Positions 16,673-24,868 of a stretch of DNA of 64,000 nt are shown here, piece after piece; position 1 is the first letter of the stretch; each line of letters opens with the position of its first letter. The notes beneath the pieces are model-generated. The model was given only the letters and a program-made list of their open reading frames with translations. It was not told the DNA's origin and did not search any database. This DNA is from CAYNYM01 sp049366815 (lineage in GTDB: Bacteria > Desulfobacterota > DSM-4660 > Desulfatiglandales > HGW-15): positions 1 through 64,000 of the forward strand of contig JBMNCO010000047.1 in NCBI GenBank assembly GCA_049366815.1, given 5' to 3'. A program made the translations under genes and the position numbers.

Positions 16673-18637
16673 TCACATGGGTGCCTTGAAGCTGATCCTG
16701 AGCGTTTGGATCTGTTCAATCGGCACACCGGGTTTCGGGGTCTGTTTATCGGCCAGTCCGGAACCCTCCATGACCACCTTCAGTCCCAAGGACCTCGCCC
16801 CTGTCAGGACCTCCCGCATACTTTGGCCCCGAAAATCGGGAAGACCTCCTTCATCATCTTCATTCCTTTCCTCTTCCTTGACTGAATTTCCCTGCCAGAG
16901 GCTCTCTCTGATCTTGGCCACCTCTTCGTTGACCTTGACAGACTGCTGCTGCGGATTGACCCGAAGCACATTGAGGGCCCAGGCCCCCACTTCACGGAAG
17001 ACGGGAGCGGCTACGGTCCCGCCATAATAGGACCCCCGGGGTTCATCAATGGCCACAAAAATCACCAACCTGGGGTTTGTTACAGGCGCAAAACCGACAA
17101 AACTGGCCATGTAGTTTTGCCTGGAGTATCTCTTGGTCTTTGGATCCACCTTTCTGGATGTACCCGTCTTTCCGGCAACCCTATACCCTGCGATACTCGC
17201 CAGAGGCGCCGTCCCGTCCTCGCTCGCAACGCCCTCCAGGATCAGGGCCATCTTGCGTGCGGTCTTTTCCGAAATGACCCGTCCGATCACCCTCGGATGG
17301 TTGATCTTCACCTTACGGCCCTGGTGGTCCTTGATTTCTTTGACCACATAGGGGCGCATCAATTTGCCTCCGTTGGCAATAGCCGCCATGGCCATAGTGA
17401 CCTGGATGGACGTGGCGGACATCCCATGGCCGTAGAAAATGGTCGCCCTGTCGATCGCCCGGGTGTCCTTGAAGGGGCGGATAAACCCCCCGGCCTCGCC
17501 GAGAAGATCGATATTCGTTTTATTGCCGAAACCGAATTGTTCCAGGTATCGGGTAAAGGTCTTGTAGCCCAGCTTCTGTCCTATCTTCACGGCGCCGATA
17601 TTACTGGACACCGTAACGATCTCAGAGGCGGTCAAGACGCCGTGTTTGTGGGTATCGTGGATCTTTCTTCCCCCCACCTCGTGTTCCCCCTCCTCGCAAT
17701 AAAAGGTTGTCTCAGGCGATACCACGCCCTTTTCAAGGGCTGCCGCCAGGAGGAAGGCCTTCATGGTGGATCCCGGTTCGTAGCTGTCCGTCACAGGACG
17801 ATTTCTCCACTGTGAGGGGTCATACTTCCCAAAAACATTCGGATTAAAGAGGGGTGCCACGGCCATGGCCAGGATTTCGCCTGTTTCCGGATCGGCTACA
17901 ATGCAATGTCCGCTCTTGGCCTTGGCCTTTTGGACCGCCGTGTTGAGTGCCTGCTCGGCCTTGTACTGGATATCCTTGTCAATCGTCAGGACCAGGCTGT
18001 GCATCTCTTTTCTCTCGAGTGTCGGGGTACTGACATAAAAGGGACGGCCCAAGGCGTCACTCATCTGCATAAGGATGAGTTCAGTGCCCTTGAGGAATTG
18101 ATCGAACTTCCTCTCCAGTCCTTCAAGCCCCTGGTTGTCGGCACCCACAAACCCAATGAACTGGCCGGCGATTTCCTTTCCCGGGTAATAGCGTCTACTC
18201 TCCGTGGCACATCCGATTCCCGGAAGGCCTAAGGCCTTCACCCGAGCAGCCTTTTCCGGGGCTACCTTTCGTTCGACCCACACGAATGAGCTTTTCCGCT
18301 CGAGCAGATTCAGGATAGTGAGTTTCTTCGTATCGAGGATTCTTGATAACTGTTCAGCAGTGTGGATTTTATCGTTTATTCGCTTTGGATGGGCATAGAT
18401 GGAACCAACTTCCACGCTGACGGCCAGTTCGTGTCCATCCCTGTCGTATATCGTACCCCGTTTCGGCGGGAGCTGTATGGAATTCCCGTAGCCTGCACGG
18501 GCGATTGTGACCAACTTGTCTTTCTCGAGGACCTGGAGTTGATAGGCCCTTGCCAATATCGCGCCCAGCGCTCCAAGGAAAAAAAGCGCGACCAGGTAGA
18601 TTCTGATCCTGATTCCTTTCTTTTCCTTCACCTTCAT
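16673..18637 (-). CDS. ftsI: Septal transpeptidase FtsI (PBP3) with C-terminal PASTA domain
   Basis: A 654-residue class B penicillin-binding protein. A short cytoplasmic tail and a single membrane anchor (about residues 10-30) are followed by the dimerisation domain and the transpeptidase domain. The three active-site motifs are present: SxxK as STMK in YEPGSTMKAF, SxN as SSN, and KTG in VAGKTGTSRK. Residues about 595-654 form one PASTA domain (beginning LPDFRGQSMREVL), common in FtsI of delta-type bacteria and absent in E. coli. It overlaps ftsL by 4 bp (ATGA). Confidence 0.96.
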   Translation of the reverse strand: MKVKEKKGIRIRIYLVALFFLGALGAILARAYQLQVLEKDKLVTIARAGYGNSIQLPPKRGTIYDRDGHELAVSVEVGSIYAHPKRINDKIHTAEQLSRILDTKKLTILNLLERKSSFVWVERKVAPEKAARVKALGLPGIGCATESRRYYPGKEIAGQFIGFVGADNQGLEGLERKFDQFLKGTELILMQMSDALGRPFYVSTPTLERKEMHSLVLTIDKDIQYKAEQALNTAVQKAKAKSGHCIVADPETGEILAMAVAPLFNPNVFGKYDPSQWRNRPVTDSYEPGSTMKAFLLAAALEKGVVSPETTFYCEEGEHEVGGRKIHDTHKHGVLTASEIVTVSSNIGAVKIGQKLGYKTFTRYLEQFGFGNKTNIDLLGEAGGFIRPFKDTRAIDRATIFYGHGMSATSIQVTMAMAAIANGGKLMRPYVVKEIKDHQGRKVKINHPRVIGRVISEKTARKMALILEGVASEDGTAPLASIAGYRVAGKTGTSRKVDPKTKRYSRQNYMASFVGFAPVTNPRLVIFVAIDEPRGSYYGGTVAAPVFREVGAWALNVLRVNPQQQSVKVNEEVAKIRESLWQGNSVKEEERNEDDEGGLPDFRGQSMREVLTGARSLGLKVVMEGSGLADKQTPKPGVPIEQIQTLRISFKAPM

Positions 18638-18999
18638 GGCAGGACTTGTATCTGCTCCGGCAGGGCCTGTCTGAGGCCCAATCCACGGGTAGCCTCTTCA
18701 AGGTACTGGGGAGAAAGATATGTCGCCAGTTCAACCCTCAGTTTTTGATTGAGTTCTTTGAGTCTCAATTCCTCCTGTTTCAAGCGGCTCAAATCATATC
18801 CGATCTGAGTCCCTTCAAAATTTGACCAGACATAACCGATACCGGTCCCCATGAAGACCAGCAGCATGGCCGCAATGAGAAAGATCTGACGGTAGCTCAA
18901 ACGGAATCCTGTCTTCTTCACCTTGGCGTTTTGAATGCGTATGCCCGTCCTGGTATTCCTCTTTCCGGCGACATCGGAAGTCCTGATCGGCCTCACCAT
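18634..18999 (-). CDS. ftsL: Cell division protein FtsL
   Basis: A 121-residue bitopic protein: basic N-terminus, one membrane helix (about residues 38-58), and a coiled-coil-forming periplasmic part rich in Leu, Glu and Lys (YDLSRLKQEELRLKELNQKL). FtsL forms a subcomplex with FtsB and FtsQ and activates FtsWI. Sequence similarity is naturally low; the call relies on size, topology and position between rsmH and ftsI, both overlapping or touching. Confidence 0.85.
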   Translation of the reverse strand: MVRPIRTSDVAGKRNTRTGIRIQNAKVKKTGFRLSYRQIFLIAAMLLVFMGTGIGYVWSNFEGTQIGYDLSRLKQEELRLKELNQKLRVELATYLSPQYLEEATRGLGLRQALPEQIQVLP

Positions 19000-19000
19000 G

Positions 19001-19935
19001 TTAGATCCTTTCCGCCGCTCTCATTGTGGCGCTGCGCGCCCTCGGGTTCTCCTGAATTTCCTGCCGATCCGGCCTGAGCCCTCGCTTTTGGACCCTTCTG
19101 AAAAGGGGCTTTCTTCCACAGGCGCATTGGGGAAGATCCGGAGGACAGACGCAACCCTGCTCCCAACCGGCCATGGCCCTCTTTACTTTTCTGTCTTCGA
19201 TGGAATGATAACTCAGTATGACAAGCCGGCCTCCCGTGCCGATCAAGGCCGGGGCCTTTTCCAAAAAAATATCCAAGCTCTCCAATTCTCTGTTCACAGC
19301 AATCCTGAGGGCTTGAAATGTACGGGTTGCAGGGTGTTTCGCCCCGGGACCGTAAGTTTTGGGAACCACGGTCGCAATCAGATCCGCCAGTTGTCTGGAG
19401 GAATTCAGCTTTTTTTTTTACGCTCCCGAAGGATCGACCGTGCGATCACCTTCGCTTTTCTCTCTTCCCCGTATTCGCGCAAGATCCTTGCAAGATCGTA
19501 CTGGGACAGGGTATTGACCAGTTGAGCGGCATCGGGTCCCACTGTGGGATCCATCCTCATATCCAGGGGTTCCTCCCGGCTGAAGCTGAATCCCCGCCCG
19601 GAATGATCCAATTGATACGTGGACATCCCCAGATCCAGCAAGATACCGTCGACTTCCTGAATACCCAAACGGGGAATGACCTCATCGATTTCTGCGTAGT
19701 TGGATTTGACCAGGGTCACCCGCTGTCCGAGAAAGGCAAGCCTTCGCTGTGAAAGTTTGAGAGCCACCGGATCCCGATCCAGACAGACAAGTCGCCCCTT
19801 TTCGCTGATTTCCCTGCCAATAGCCGCGCTGTGTCCTCCGCTCCCGACGGTCCCGTCCACATAGACTCCTTCGGAATTCGTAATCAGAGCACCCAACACT
19901 TCCTGAACCATCACGGGCTGATGAGGAAATTCCAC
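19001..19935 (-). CDS. rsmH: 16S rRNA m4C1402 methyltransferase RsmH, interrupted by a frameshift
   Basis: Two open frames together make a complete RsmH of about 311 residues. The first (19935 down to 19405) starts at a GTG and holds HQPVMVQEVL and the SAM loop DGTVGSGGHS, then stops just after RERKKKS. The second frame continues without a gap through LADLIATVVPKTYG, ALRIAVNREL and SYHSIEDRKVKR to the end at 19001. The break lies at a run of ten A residues on the coding strand (19419-19410): one more A, or a -1 shift, joins the halves. Since RsmH is nearly universal and both halves look well conserved, an assembly error in the homopolymer or slippage during expression seems more likely than decay. 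RsmH N4-methylates C1402 in the ribosomal P site. Confidence 0.9.
19410..19419 (-). other. A10 slippery run at the rsmH frameshift
   Basis: On the coding strand CGT is followed by ten consecutive A and then GCTGA. In frame this reads Arg-Lys-Lys-Lys-Ser-stop. A -1 shift gives ...AAA AAA AAG CTG AAT, which continues the conserved protein. The last bases fit the A-AAA-AAG heptamer known from the E. coli dnaX frameshift. A short hairpin, CCAG/CTGG, lies about 15 nt downstream; it is weak. Confidence 0.6.
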
Positions 19936-19936
19936 C

Positions 19937-20392
19937 CTATTCCCCTACGAGGAAATTATACGTCTCATGCAGTTTTTGACTGTCATCCAGGAAGCTGGCT
20001 TGGGAATCCCGGAATTCCACATCCCATTTTCCCCGATCCCAGATCTCGAATGTCTTCAACCCACCGACCAAAACCACGTCCTTCTTTAATTCGGCGATCT
20101 CCCGCAGATCCGGGGGGATCGTGATTCTCCCCTGTTTTAATGGACATTCCTGGGCGCCCGAGATAAAATATCGCATAACTTTGATAACGTGTTGGTCAAG
20201 AAAGGACATTTTTGCAAACTTCTGTTCAATGGCTTGCCAATCCGCCAGGGTAAAGGCCAAGAGACATTCGGAGCGATTTGTAAGGACAAGACAGTCCTCA
20301 CCCCGTTGAGCAAGGACTTCCTTGAATCGCGCCGGGATGGCCAGCCGCCCCTTGGCGTCAAGAGCATGTTTGAATCGTCCATTGAACATCAT
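19937..20392 (-). CDS. mraZ: Transcriptional regulator MraZ
   Basis: About 151 residues with two SpoVT/AbrB-like domains (first around DAKGRLAIPARF, second around RITIPPDLREIAEL). MraZ forms rings and binds tandem repeats upstream of its own gene to control the division cluster, being a repressor in E. coli. I choose the ATG at 20392 (MMFNGRFKHALD); a GTG 9 bp upstream is possible but falls inside the operator repeats. The gene ends one base before the rsmH start, the canonical opening of a dcw cluster. Confidence 0.95.
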   Translation of the reverse strand: MMFNGRFKHALDAKGRLAIPARFKEVLAQRGEDCLVLTNRSECLLAFTLADWQAIEQKFAKMSFLDQHVIKVMRYFISGAQECPLKQGRITIPPDLREIAELKKDVVLVGGLKTFEIWDRGKWDVEFRDSQASFLDDSQKLHETYNFLVGE

Positions 20393-20393
20393 A

Positions 20394-20433
20394 TTTGACA
20401 CTCTTTGACACTTCGTTACACTTCACCCCACTT
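20394..20433 (-). promoter_or_regulatory. Four tandem 10-bp repeats, probable MraZ operator
   Basis: Read on the minus strand, four head-to-tail 10-mers occur: AAGTGGGGTG (20433-20424), AAGTGTAACG (20423-20414), AAGTGTCAAA (20413-20404) and GAGTGTCAAA (20403-20394). All share the AGTG core at exactly one helical turn spacing and end directly before the mraZ ATG. MraZ in E. coli and mollicutes is known to bind three or more GTG-containing repeats with 10-bp period upstream of mraZ, so autoregulation is expected. Confidence 0.85.
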
Positions 20434-20459
20434 CTAGGGTAAATGTGCCCCTTTGTCAA
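20431..20459 (-). promoter_or_regulatory. Sigma70-type promoter of the dcw cluster
   Basis: On the minus strand a perfect -35 TTGACA (20459-20454) is followed by a 17-bp spacer and TAGAAG (20436-20431), a 4/6 match to TATAAT. The -10 box shares bases with the first MraZ repeat, so bound MraZ would block RNA polymerase. Confidence 0.7.
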
Positions 20460-20948
20460 GGAAAAAGAAGTGAAAAGGAGGTATTGAACGGCCCCGGAAG
20501 ATCCGCGAAAGAAAACTTGAATCCCGCGGTGCGGAATAGCTGTTTCCCTTTGATCCTTCATGCTGACTCCGCTCTTGCGGTGTAAACGCTTCGACCAGAG
20601 CGAAGTTCGCGGAAAGGACTCCCGACGCTTTTGATGCCTTTCTCTCTTTGCCGCCCTCTATACCGGCTTCAATCCTCTAGCCCGCATCAGGAGAAATTGC
20701 TTGCATCCCGAGGGTTGTATCTCTAAAATACATAATTCTGAGGCATTTAAAGATGTCGGATGCATTCTTCGATCATAATCCTTGCAGATCAGAGGCCCCG
20801 GAGTCACTTACAACAGCATTTTTTATTGCTTTCAAATGGAGAATCGGATTCTCGGAAGGGCTAGGGACAGGGCCTTTCCCTGAATCCTGCTCCCGGTGAT
20901 AATCGGGGAGTCTTCACGGATTTTCCAAGATTCAAAGGAGGTTCAATC
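20460..20948. other. Divergent intergenic region between mraZ and hsp20
   Basis: About 490 bp with no gene recognised. It contains the start region of the dcw promoter at its left end, a possible hsp20 promoter near 20701-20729, and a small 5-bp hairpin (CTCCC 20890-20894 with GGGAG 20906-20910) in the hsp20 leader. I found no CIRCE element. Confidence 0.5.
20701..20729 (+). promoter_or_regulatory. Possible hsp20 promoter
   Basis: TTGCAT, a 17-bp spacer and TAAAAT (5/6 to the -10 consensus). It would give a leader of about 215 nt. The -35 match is poor (3/6), so this is tentative; a heat-shock sigma promoter was not recognised. Confidence 0.3.
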
Positions 20949-21395
20949 ATGGTCGGGTTAAGTATATGGAAAAATCAGGAAATCGACAGACTAAGGAGGG
21001 ACATGGACCGTCTTTTCACTCGGTTTTGGGATGATTTCGGTGTGTCTCTCTTGCCCAGGCACAGAAGAGAACTCCCTTCCATCGATCTGTCGGAGACTGA
21101 AAGTGCCCTCATCCTTAAGGCGGAACTGCCCGGAATGAATCCGGATGATCTCGACATTTCCATCATGGATGACATCTTGACCATTAGGGGGGAGATAAAG
21201 CAGGAGACCCTTGACGACGCCGAGGATTTTCACAGGAGGGAAAGGAGATACGGGAGTTTTGTCCGGAACCTCCGCCTTCCATGCAAGATATCTATAGAAG
21301 AAGTGAACGCCGTCTACAAAGAGGGCGTGTTGACAATCCTCATGCCCAAATGCAAGGCTGAAAAGGCCAGGGATATCAGAATCAAAGTAAAATAG
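20949..21395 (+). CDS. Hsp20/alpha-crystallin small heat-shock protein
   Basis: A 148-residue ATP-independent holdase that keeps unfolding proteins soluble in the cytoplasm. The alpha-crystallin domain covers about residues 40-140: it has the AELPGMNPDDLDISI strand region, ILTIRGEIK, and the GVLTILMPK motif near the C-terminus. The extreme C-terminus ends IRIKVK, an I-x-I type motif used for oligomer contacts. The start is set by AAAGGAGG 7 nt before the ATG. It is followed 129 bp later by a Lon-like protease on the same strand, a sensible stress-response pair. Confidence 0.95.
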   Translation: MVGLSIWKNQEIDRLRRDMDRLFTRFWDDFGVSLLPRHRRELPSIDLSETESALILKAELPGMNPDDLDISIMDDILTIRGEIKQETLDDAEDFHRRERRYGSFVRNLRLPCKISIEEVNAVYKEGVLTILMPKCKAEKARDIRIKVK

Positions 21396-21524
21396 TCCCC
21401 TATCGTCCTTGCCGGGCGACTGCATTGGCCTGAACACAATTGTGCAATTCTGCAGCGTCAGGGAGCGGCAAAATCAAAAATCGTCTGGCGAAGACCGGTA
21501 GTCAAGACCATAAGGAGGTCGTAG

Positions 21525-24014
21525 ATGCCCAAAAAAAAATTAGATAAGGAAGTTCCCCTTGATCAGCTTAGATGGAGGCTGGATCTTGCCACGTTGCCCT
21601 TTGATACCACCGAAGATCTGAAACCTCTGAAGGAAATTATCGGCCAGAAGCGCGGTGTGGAGGCCTTTCAATTCGGCATGGGGATCGACAAGCCCGGATA
21701 CAACGTCTTCGTTACAGGAACTCCGGGTTCCGGAAGAATGTCCACTGTCAAGAAGCTCCTCGAAAACATGTCCAAAAAAGAGGGCCACATTCCTGATGAC
21801 CTTTGTTACGTCAACAACTTTAAAAATGCCGAGTCCCCCATTCTTATCAGGCTGAAAGCCGGTATGGGCCGGAAATTCAAAAAAGATATCCACGAGTTCG
21901 TCGAGACCCTGAAAAGAGAGATCCCTCAACTCTTTGAAAGCCAGGACTATCTGAACAGGAAAAAGGAGGTCATGGCGGAATATGAAAAGCAGGGGAAGGG
22001 CTTCTTCAAGGATCTGGACAAGAAGGTGAGGGAGCAGGGCTTCGCACTGGTGGATGTCCAAATGGGACAGATCAAACGGCCCGAGGTCATGCCCCTGATT
22101 GACGGCAACCCCGTTCCCATCGACCAGGTGGAGGCCATGGTCGAAAAGGGGAGATTCCCCAAGGAAGAATTCGAAGAACTGAGGGAAAAGCAAAAGAAAT
22201 TGCGGGAAGAGATCGACCAGATCTTTCTTGAGCTTCGGGATCTTCAAAAAGGGATACAGGAAAACATTGAAAAGATGGACCGCCTCATGTTCGTCAAAAT
22301 GGCCAATGAACATGCCAAACCCATTATTGAGGAATACGAGAGCAAGGTGATTGGAAACTATCTTGATGAAATGATCGAGGACATGACCGAAAATCTGGAT
22401 ATTTTCACGACGCAGGGCCAACAACAGATTATGCCGGGCATGCCGGTCATGATGCCGGACATGAATCGTTTTCAACCCTATGAGGTCAACCTCCTCGTCG
22501 ACAACGCAGAATGCAAGGGGCATCCGGTCAGGGTTGAATCCTATCCCACTTACCGGAACCTCTTCGGCAGTATCGAACGGGTCGTTGACAGAAGCGGCGT
22601 GTGGAGGACGGACTTCAGCAAGATCAAGGCCGGGTCCCTCGTCAAGGCCAACGGCGGATATCTGGTCCTCAACCTGTTGGATGCCATTGTGGAACCAGGC
22701 GTCTGGCCGGCCCTCAAGAGGGCCTTAAAGACAAAAAAGATGGAGATCCAGACCTATGACCCCTTTTATCTTTTCACGACCACCGGGCTGAAGCCTGAAC
22801 CCATTGATATGGATGTCAAGGTCGTGGTCATCTCGGATCAGTACCTCTATTATCTCCTGAATGCCTATGACGAGGATGTAAAGAAGATTTTCAAGGTCAG
22901 GGCGGACTTTGACACCGCCATGGACCGGAACGAGGAAAGTATACTCAAGTTCGCCCAGTTCATCAAGATGAAGAAGGACGAGGAAAATCTCAAGCCCTTC
23001 GACAAAACGGCCGTAGCCGCCCTTGTTGAGCAGGCGATACGTATGGCGGGACGTCAGGAAAAGATCTCAACCAGCTTTCCCGCGATCTCGGATCTCATAC
23101 AGGAGGCGGATTACTGGGCAACCCGGGAGGGAGAGAAGATCGTCCAGGAAGGGCACGTGGATCAGGCTGTCGATGCCCGGATTTACCGCTCCAACATGGT
23201 GGAGGAACACCTCCAGGAAATGATCGACCGGGGCACCCTGATGATCGATGTAGACGGGGAAGTGGTTGGGCAGGTCAATGGGCTCGCTGTTTACAGCATG
23301 GGTGACTACATGTTCGGAAAGCCGTCCCGCATTACAGCCACGACTTCCATGGGCCGCGCCGGGATCATCAATATCGAGCGTGAGGCCGATATGTCCGGCA
23401 ACACGCACAACAAGGGCATCCTGATACTCAGTGGATACCTGAGAAAGAAATATGCCCAGGATAAGCCTCTGACCATGAGCGCCAGTATCGCCTTTGAGCA
23501 ATCCTACAGTGGTGTGGACGGTGACAGCGCGTCTTCAACGGAGATCTATGCCCTTCTCTCCAGCCTCTCAGGGGTTCCCATAAAACAAAACATCGCCGTG
23601 ACCGGCTCCGTCAACCAGAAGGGAGAGGTCCAGGCTATCGGTGGGGTCAACCATAAGATAGAAGGGTTCTATGACTGCTGCAAAAAGGCGGGATTGACCG
23701 GCAGTCAGGGCGTCATGATCCCCAAGAGTAACATAAGGGACCTCATGCTCCGAAAAGACGTTGTGGAGGCCGTTCAAAAGGGACAATTTCATGTATACGC
23801 CGTGAGCACCGTTGATGAGGGGATTGAGATACTTACGGGGCATAAGGCTGGGGAACTGACCCAGGACGGCACCTACCCGGAAGGGACCATTAACGCCAAG
23901 GTAAATGATAAACTCCTGGCGCTGGCCGAAGGCCTCAAGAATTTCGGAGAAGAAGAAAAAAAGGAGGAGAATGAAAAGGGAAAGGGAAAAAAGACAACGC
24001 CGAAGAAAAAATAG
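21525..24014 (+). CDS. Lon-like ATP-dependent protease (AAA_32/Lon_C family)
   Basis: An 829-residue protein. The N-terminal half carries an AAA-type domain with FVTGTPGSGRMSTV near residue 65; the usual Walker lysine is Arg here, which as I recall is common in this clade. A long charged helical insert follows (about 120-270). The C-terminal peptidase domain has the catalytic Ser in DGDSASSTE near residue 670 and the Lys in GGVNHKIEGF near residue 710, so the Ser-Lys dyad is complete. The last 25 residues are a Lys/Glu-rich tail. It belongs to the Lon-like family lacking the classic Lon N-domain; targets are unknown. The ribosome site AAGGAGG is good. Gene order with hsp20 suggests protein quality control. 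Confidence 0.92.
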   Translation: MPKKKLDKEVPLDQLRWRLDLATLPFDTTEDLKPLKEIIGQKRGVEAFQFGMGIDKPGYNVFVTGTPGSGRMSTVKKLLENMSKKEGHIPDDLCYVNNFKNAESPILIRLKAGMGRKFKKDIHEFVETLKREIPQLFESQDYLNRKKEVMAEYEKQGKGFFKDLDKKVREQGFALVDVQMGQIKRPEVMPLIDGNPVPIDQVEAMVEKGRFPKEEFEELREKQKKLREEIDQIFLELRDLQKGIQENIEKMDRLMFVKMANEHAKPIIEEYESKVIGNYLDEMIEDMTENLDIFTTQGQQQIMPGMPVMMPDMNRFQPYEVNLLVDNAECKGHPVRVESYPTYRNLFGSIERVVDRSGVWRTDFSKIKAGSLVKANGGYLVLNLLDAIVEPGVWPALKRALKTKKMEIQTYDPFYLFTTTGLKPEPIDMDVKVVVISDQYLYYLLNAYDEDVKKIFKVRADFDTAMDRNEESILKFAQFIKMKKDEENLKPFDKTAVAALVEQAIRMAGRQEKISTSFPAISDLIQEADYWATREGEKIVQEGHVDQAVDARIYRSNMVEEHLQEMIDRGTLMIDVDGEVVGQVNGLAVYSMGDYMFGKPSRITATTSMGRAGIINIEREADMSGNTHNKGILILSGYLRKKYAQDKPLTMSASIAFEQSYSGVDGDSASSTEIYALLSSLSGVPIKQNIAVTGSVNQKGEVQAIGGVNHKIEGFYDCCKKAGLTGSQGVMIPKSNIRDLMLRKDVVEAVQKGQFHVYAVSTVDEGIEILTGHKAGELTQDGTYPEGTINAKVNDKLLALAEGLKNFGEEEKKEENEKGKGKKTTPKKK

Positions 24015-24258
24015 AGGCCTCTGCCCGGCGTACAGGTCTCGGCCTTGAGGACTTTGAGCTCCAGCTTATACCTGCCCGACCACGCAGGAAGAGGTCTCCC
24101 CCTCTCATTGATCAAAAGTCCCGGCCAAAAGGCCTTACTCGGGGGGCCGAATCTTATTGAGACCCGGCTCCCCGGCTTCGATATCAGCTCAATAGCATCC
24201 GAGGTAAAATTTGTTTCCCTTTGCACACTTCTTACCCACCATGCTATTTTAAGGCCTT

Positions 24259-24855
24259 TTACTGAACCGACAATGCTGCAGCCTTTCCCAGGTCAAAGGC
24301 CTTGAGGTTGGACTCCAGGAAGGCCGCCTTGGTCTGGTTGGAAATGGTCTCCTTCATGGCCTCTTCTGTTATATCGATGGCACCTGAGCCGATCAGGGCG
24401 CCGAGCATGACCATGTTCAGGGAGAGAGGATTCCCCGCCTCTTCGGCCAGATCATTTCCATGAAGCCGAATGACCTTTGAGACTTTGCCTTGGACCTTAT
24501 CCAGCAATTCGTCAACCTGAGGATAGGTGCCCTGACCCACAGACACGGTGAAGGGTGGGAGGGGCTGGACATTCGTGATCACAAGGCTATCCTTGTTACA
24601 CCTGGCCAGGAGCCGCGCGGTCTCAACGGGTTCAAAACTCAGAAGGACATCGCATTCCCCGTTCGATACAATGGGGCTGGCCACATCACCCATCAGGACG
24701 GCCGATTCCACGACACCACCCCTTTGGGCCATGCCGTGAATCTCACTCACAACAACCGGGATACCCAGACGAAGGGCCGTCTGGCCCAAGAGATTGGAAG
24801 CCAGCAGGTTACCCTGGCCGCCGACGCCGACACATATGATTCTCTTTGTTTCCAC
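24259..24855 (-). CDS. iorB: Indolepyruvate ferredoxin oxidoreductase, beta subunit
   Basis: About 198 residues of the gamma-type (pyruvate ferredoxin oxidoreductase catalytic-domain) subunit: ICVGVGGQGNLLASNLLG near the N-terminus is the family hallmark, followed by SEIHGMAQRGGVV. With IorA it oxidatively decarboxylates aryl-2-oxoacids such as indolepyruvate to aryl-acetyl-CoA and reduces ferredoxin. I prefer the GTG at 24855 (giving METKRIICV) because GGGAGG lies 5 nt upstream; another GTG 6 bp earlier overlaps that site. It lies 13 bp after iorA. Confidence 0.94.
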   Translation of the reverse strand: METKRIICVGVGGQGNLLASNLLGQTALRLGIPVVVSEIHGMAQRGGVVESAVLMGDVASPIVSNGECDVLLSFEPVETARLLARCNKDSLVITNVQPLPPFTVSVGQGTYPQVDELLDKVQGKVSKVIRLHGNDLAEEAGNPLSLNMVMLGALIGSGAIDITEEAMKETISNQTKAAFLESNLKAFDLGKAAALSVQ

Positions 24856-24868
24856 GTGCACCTCCCTT

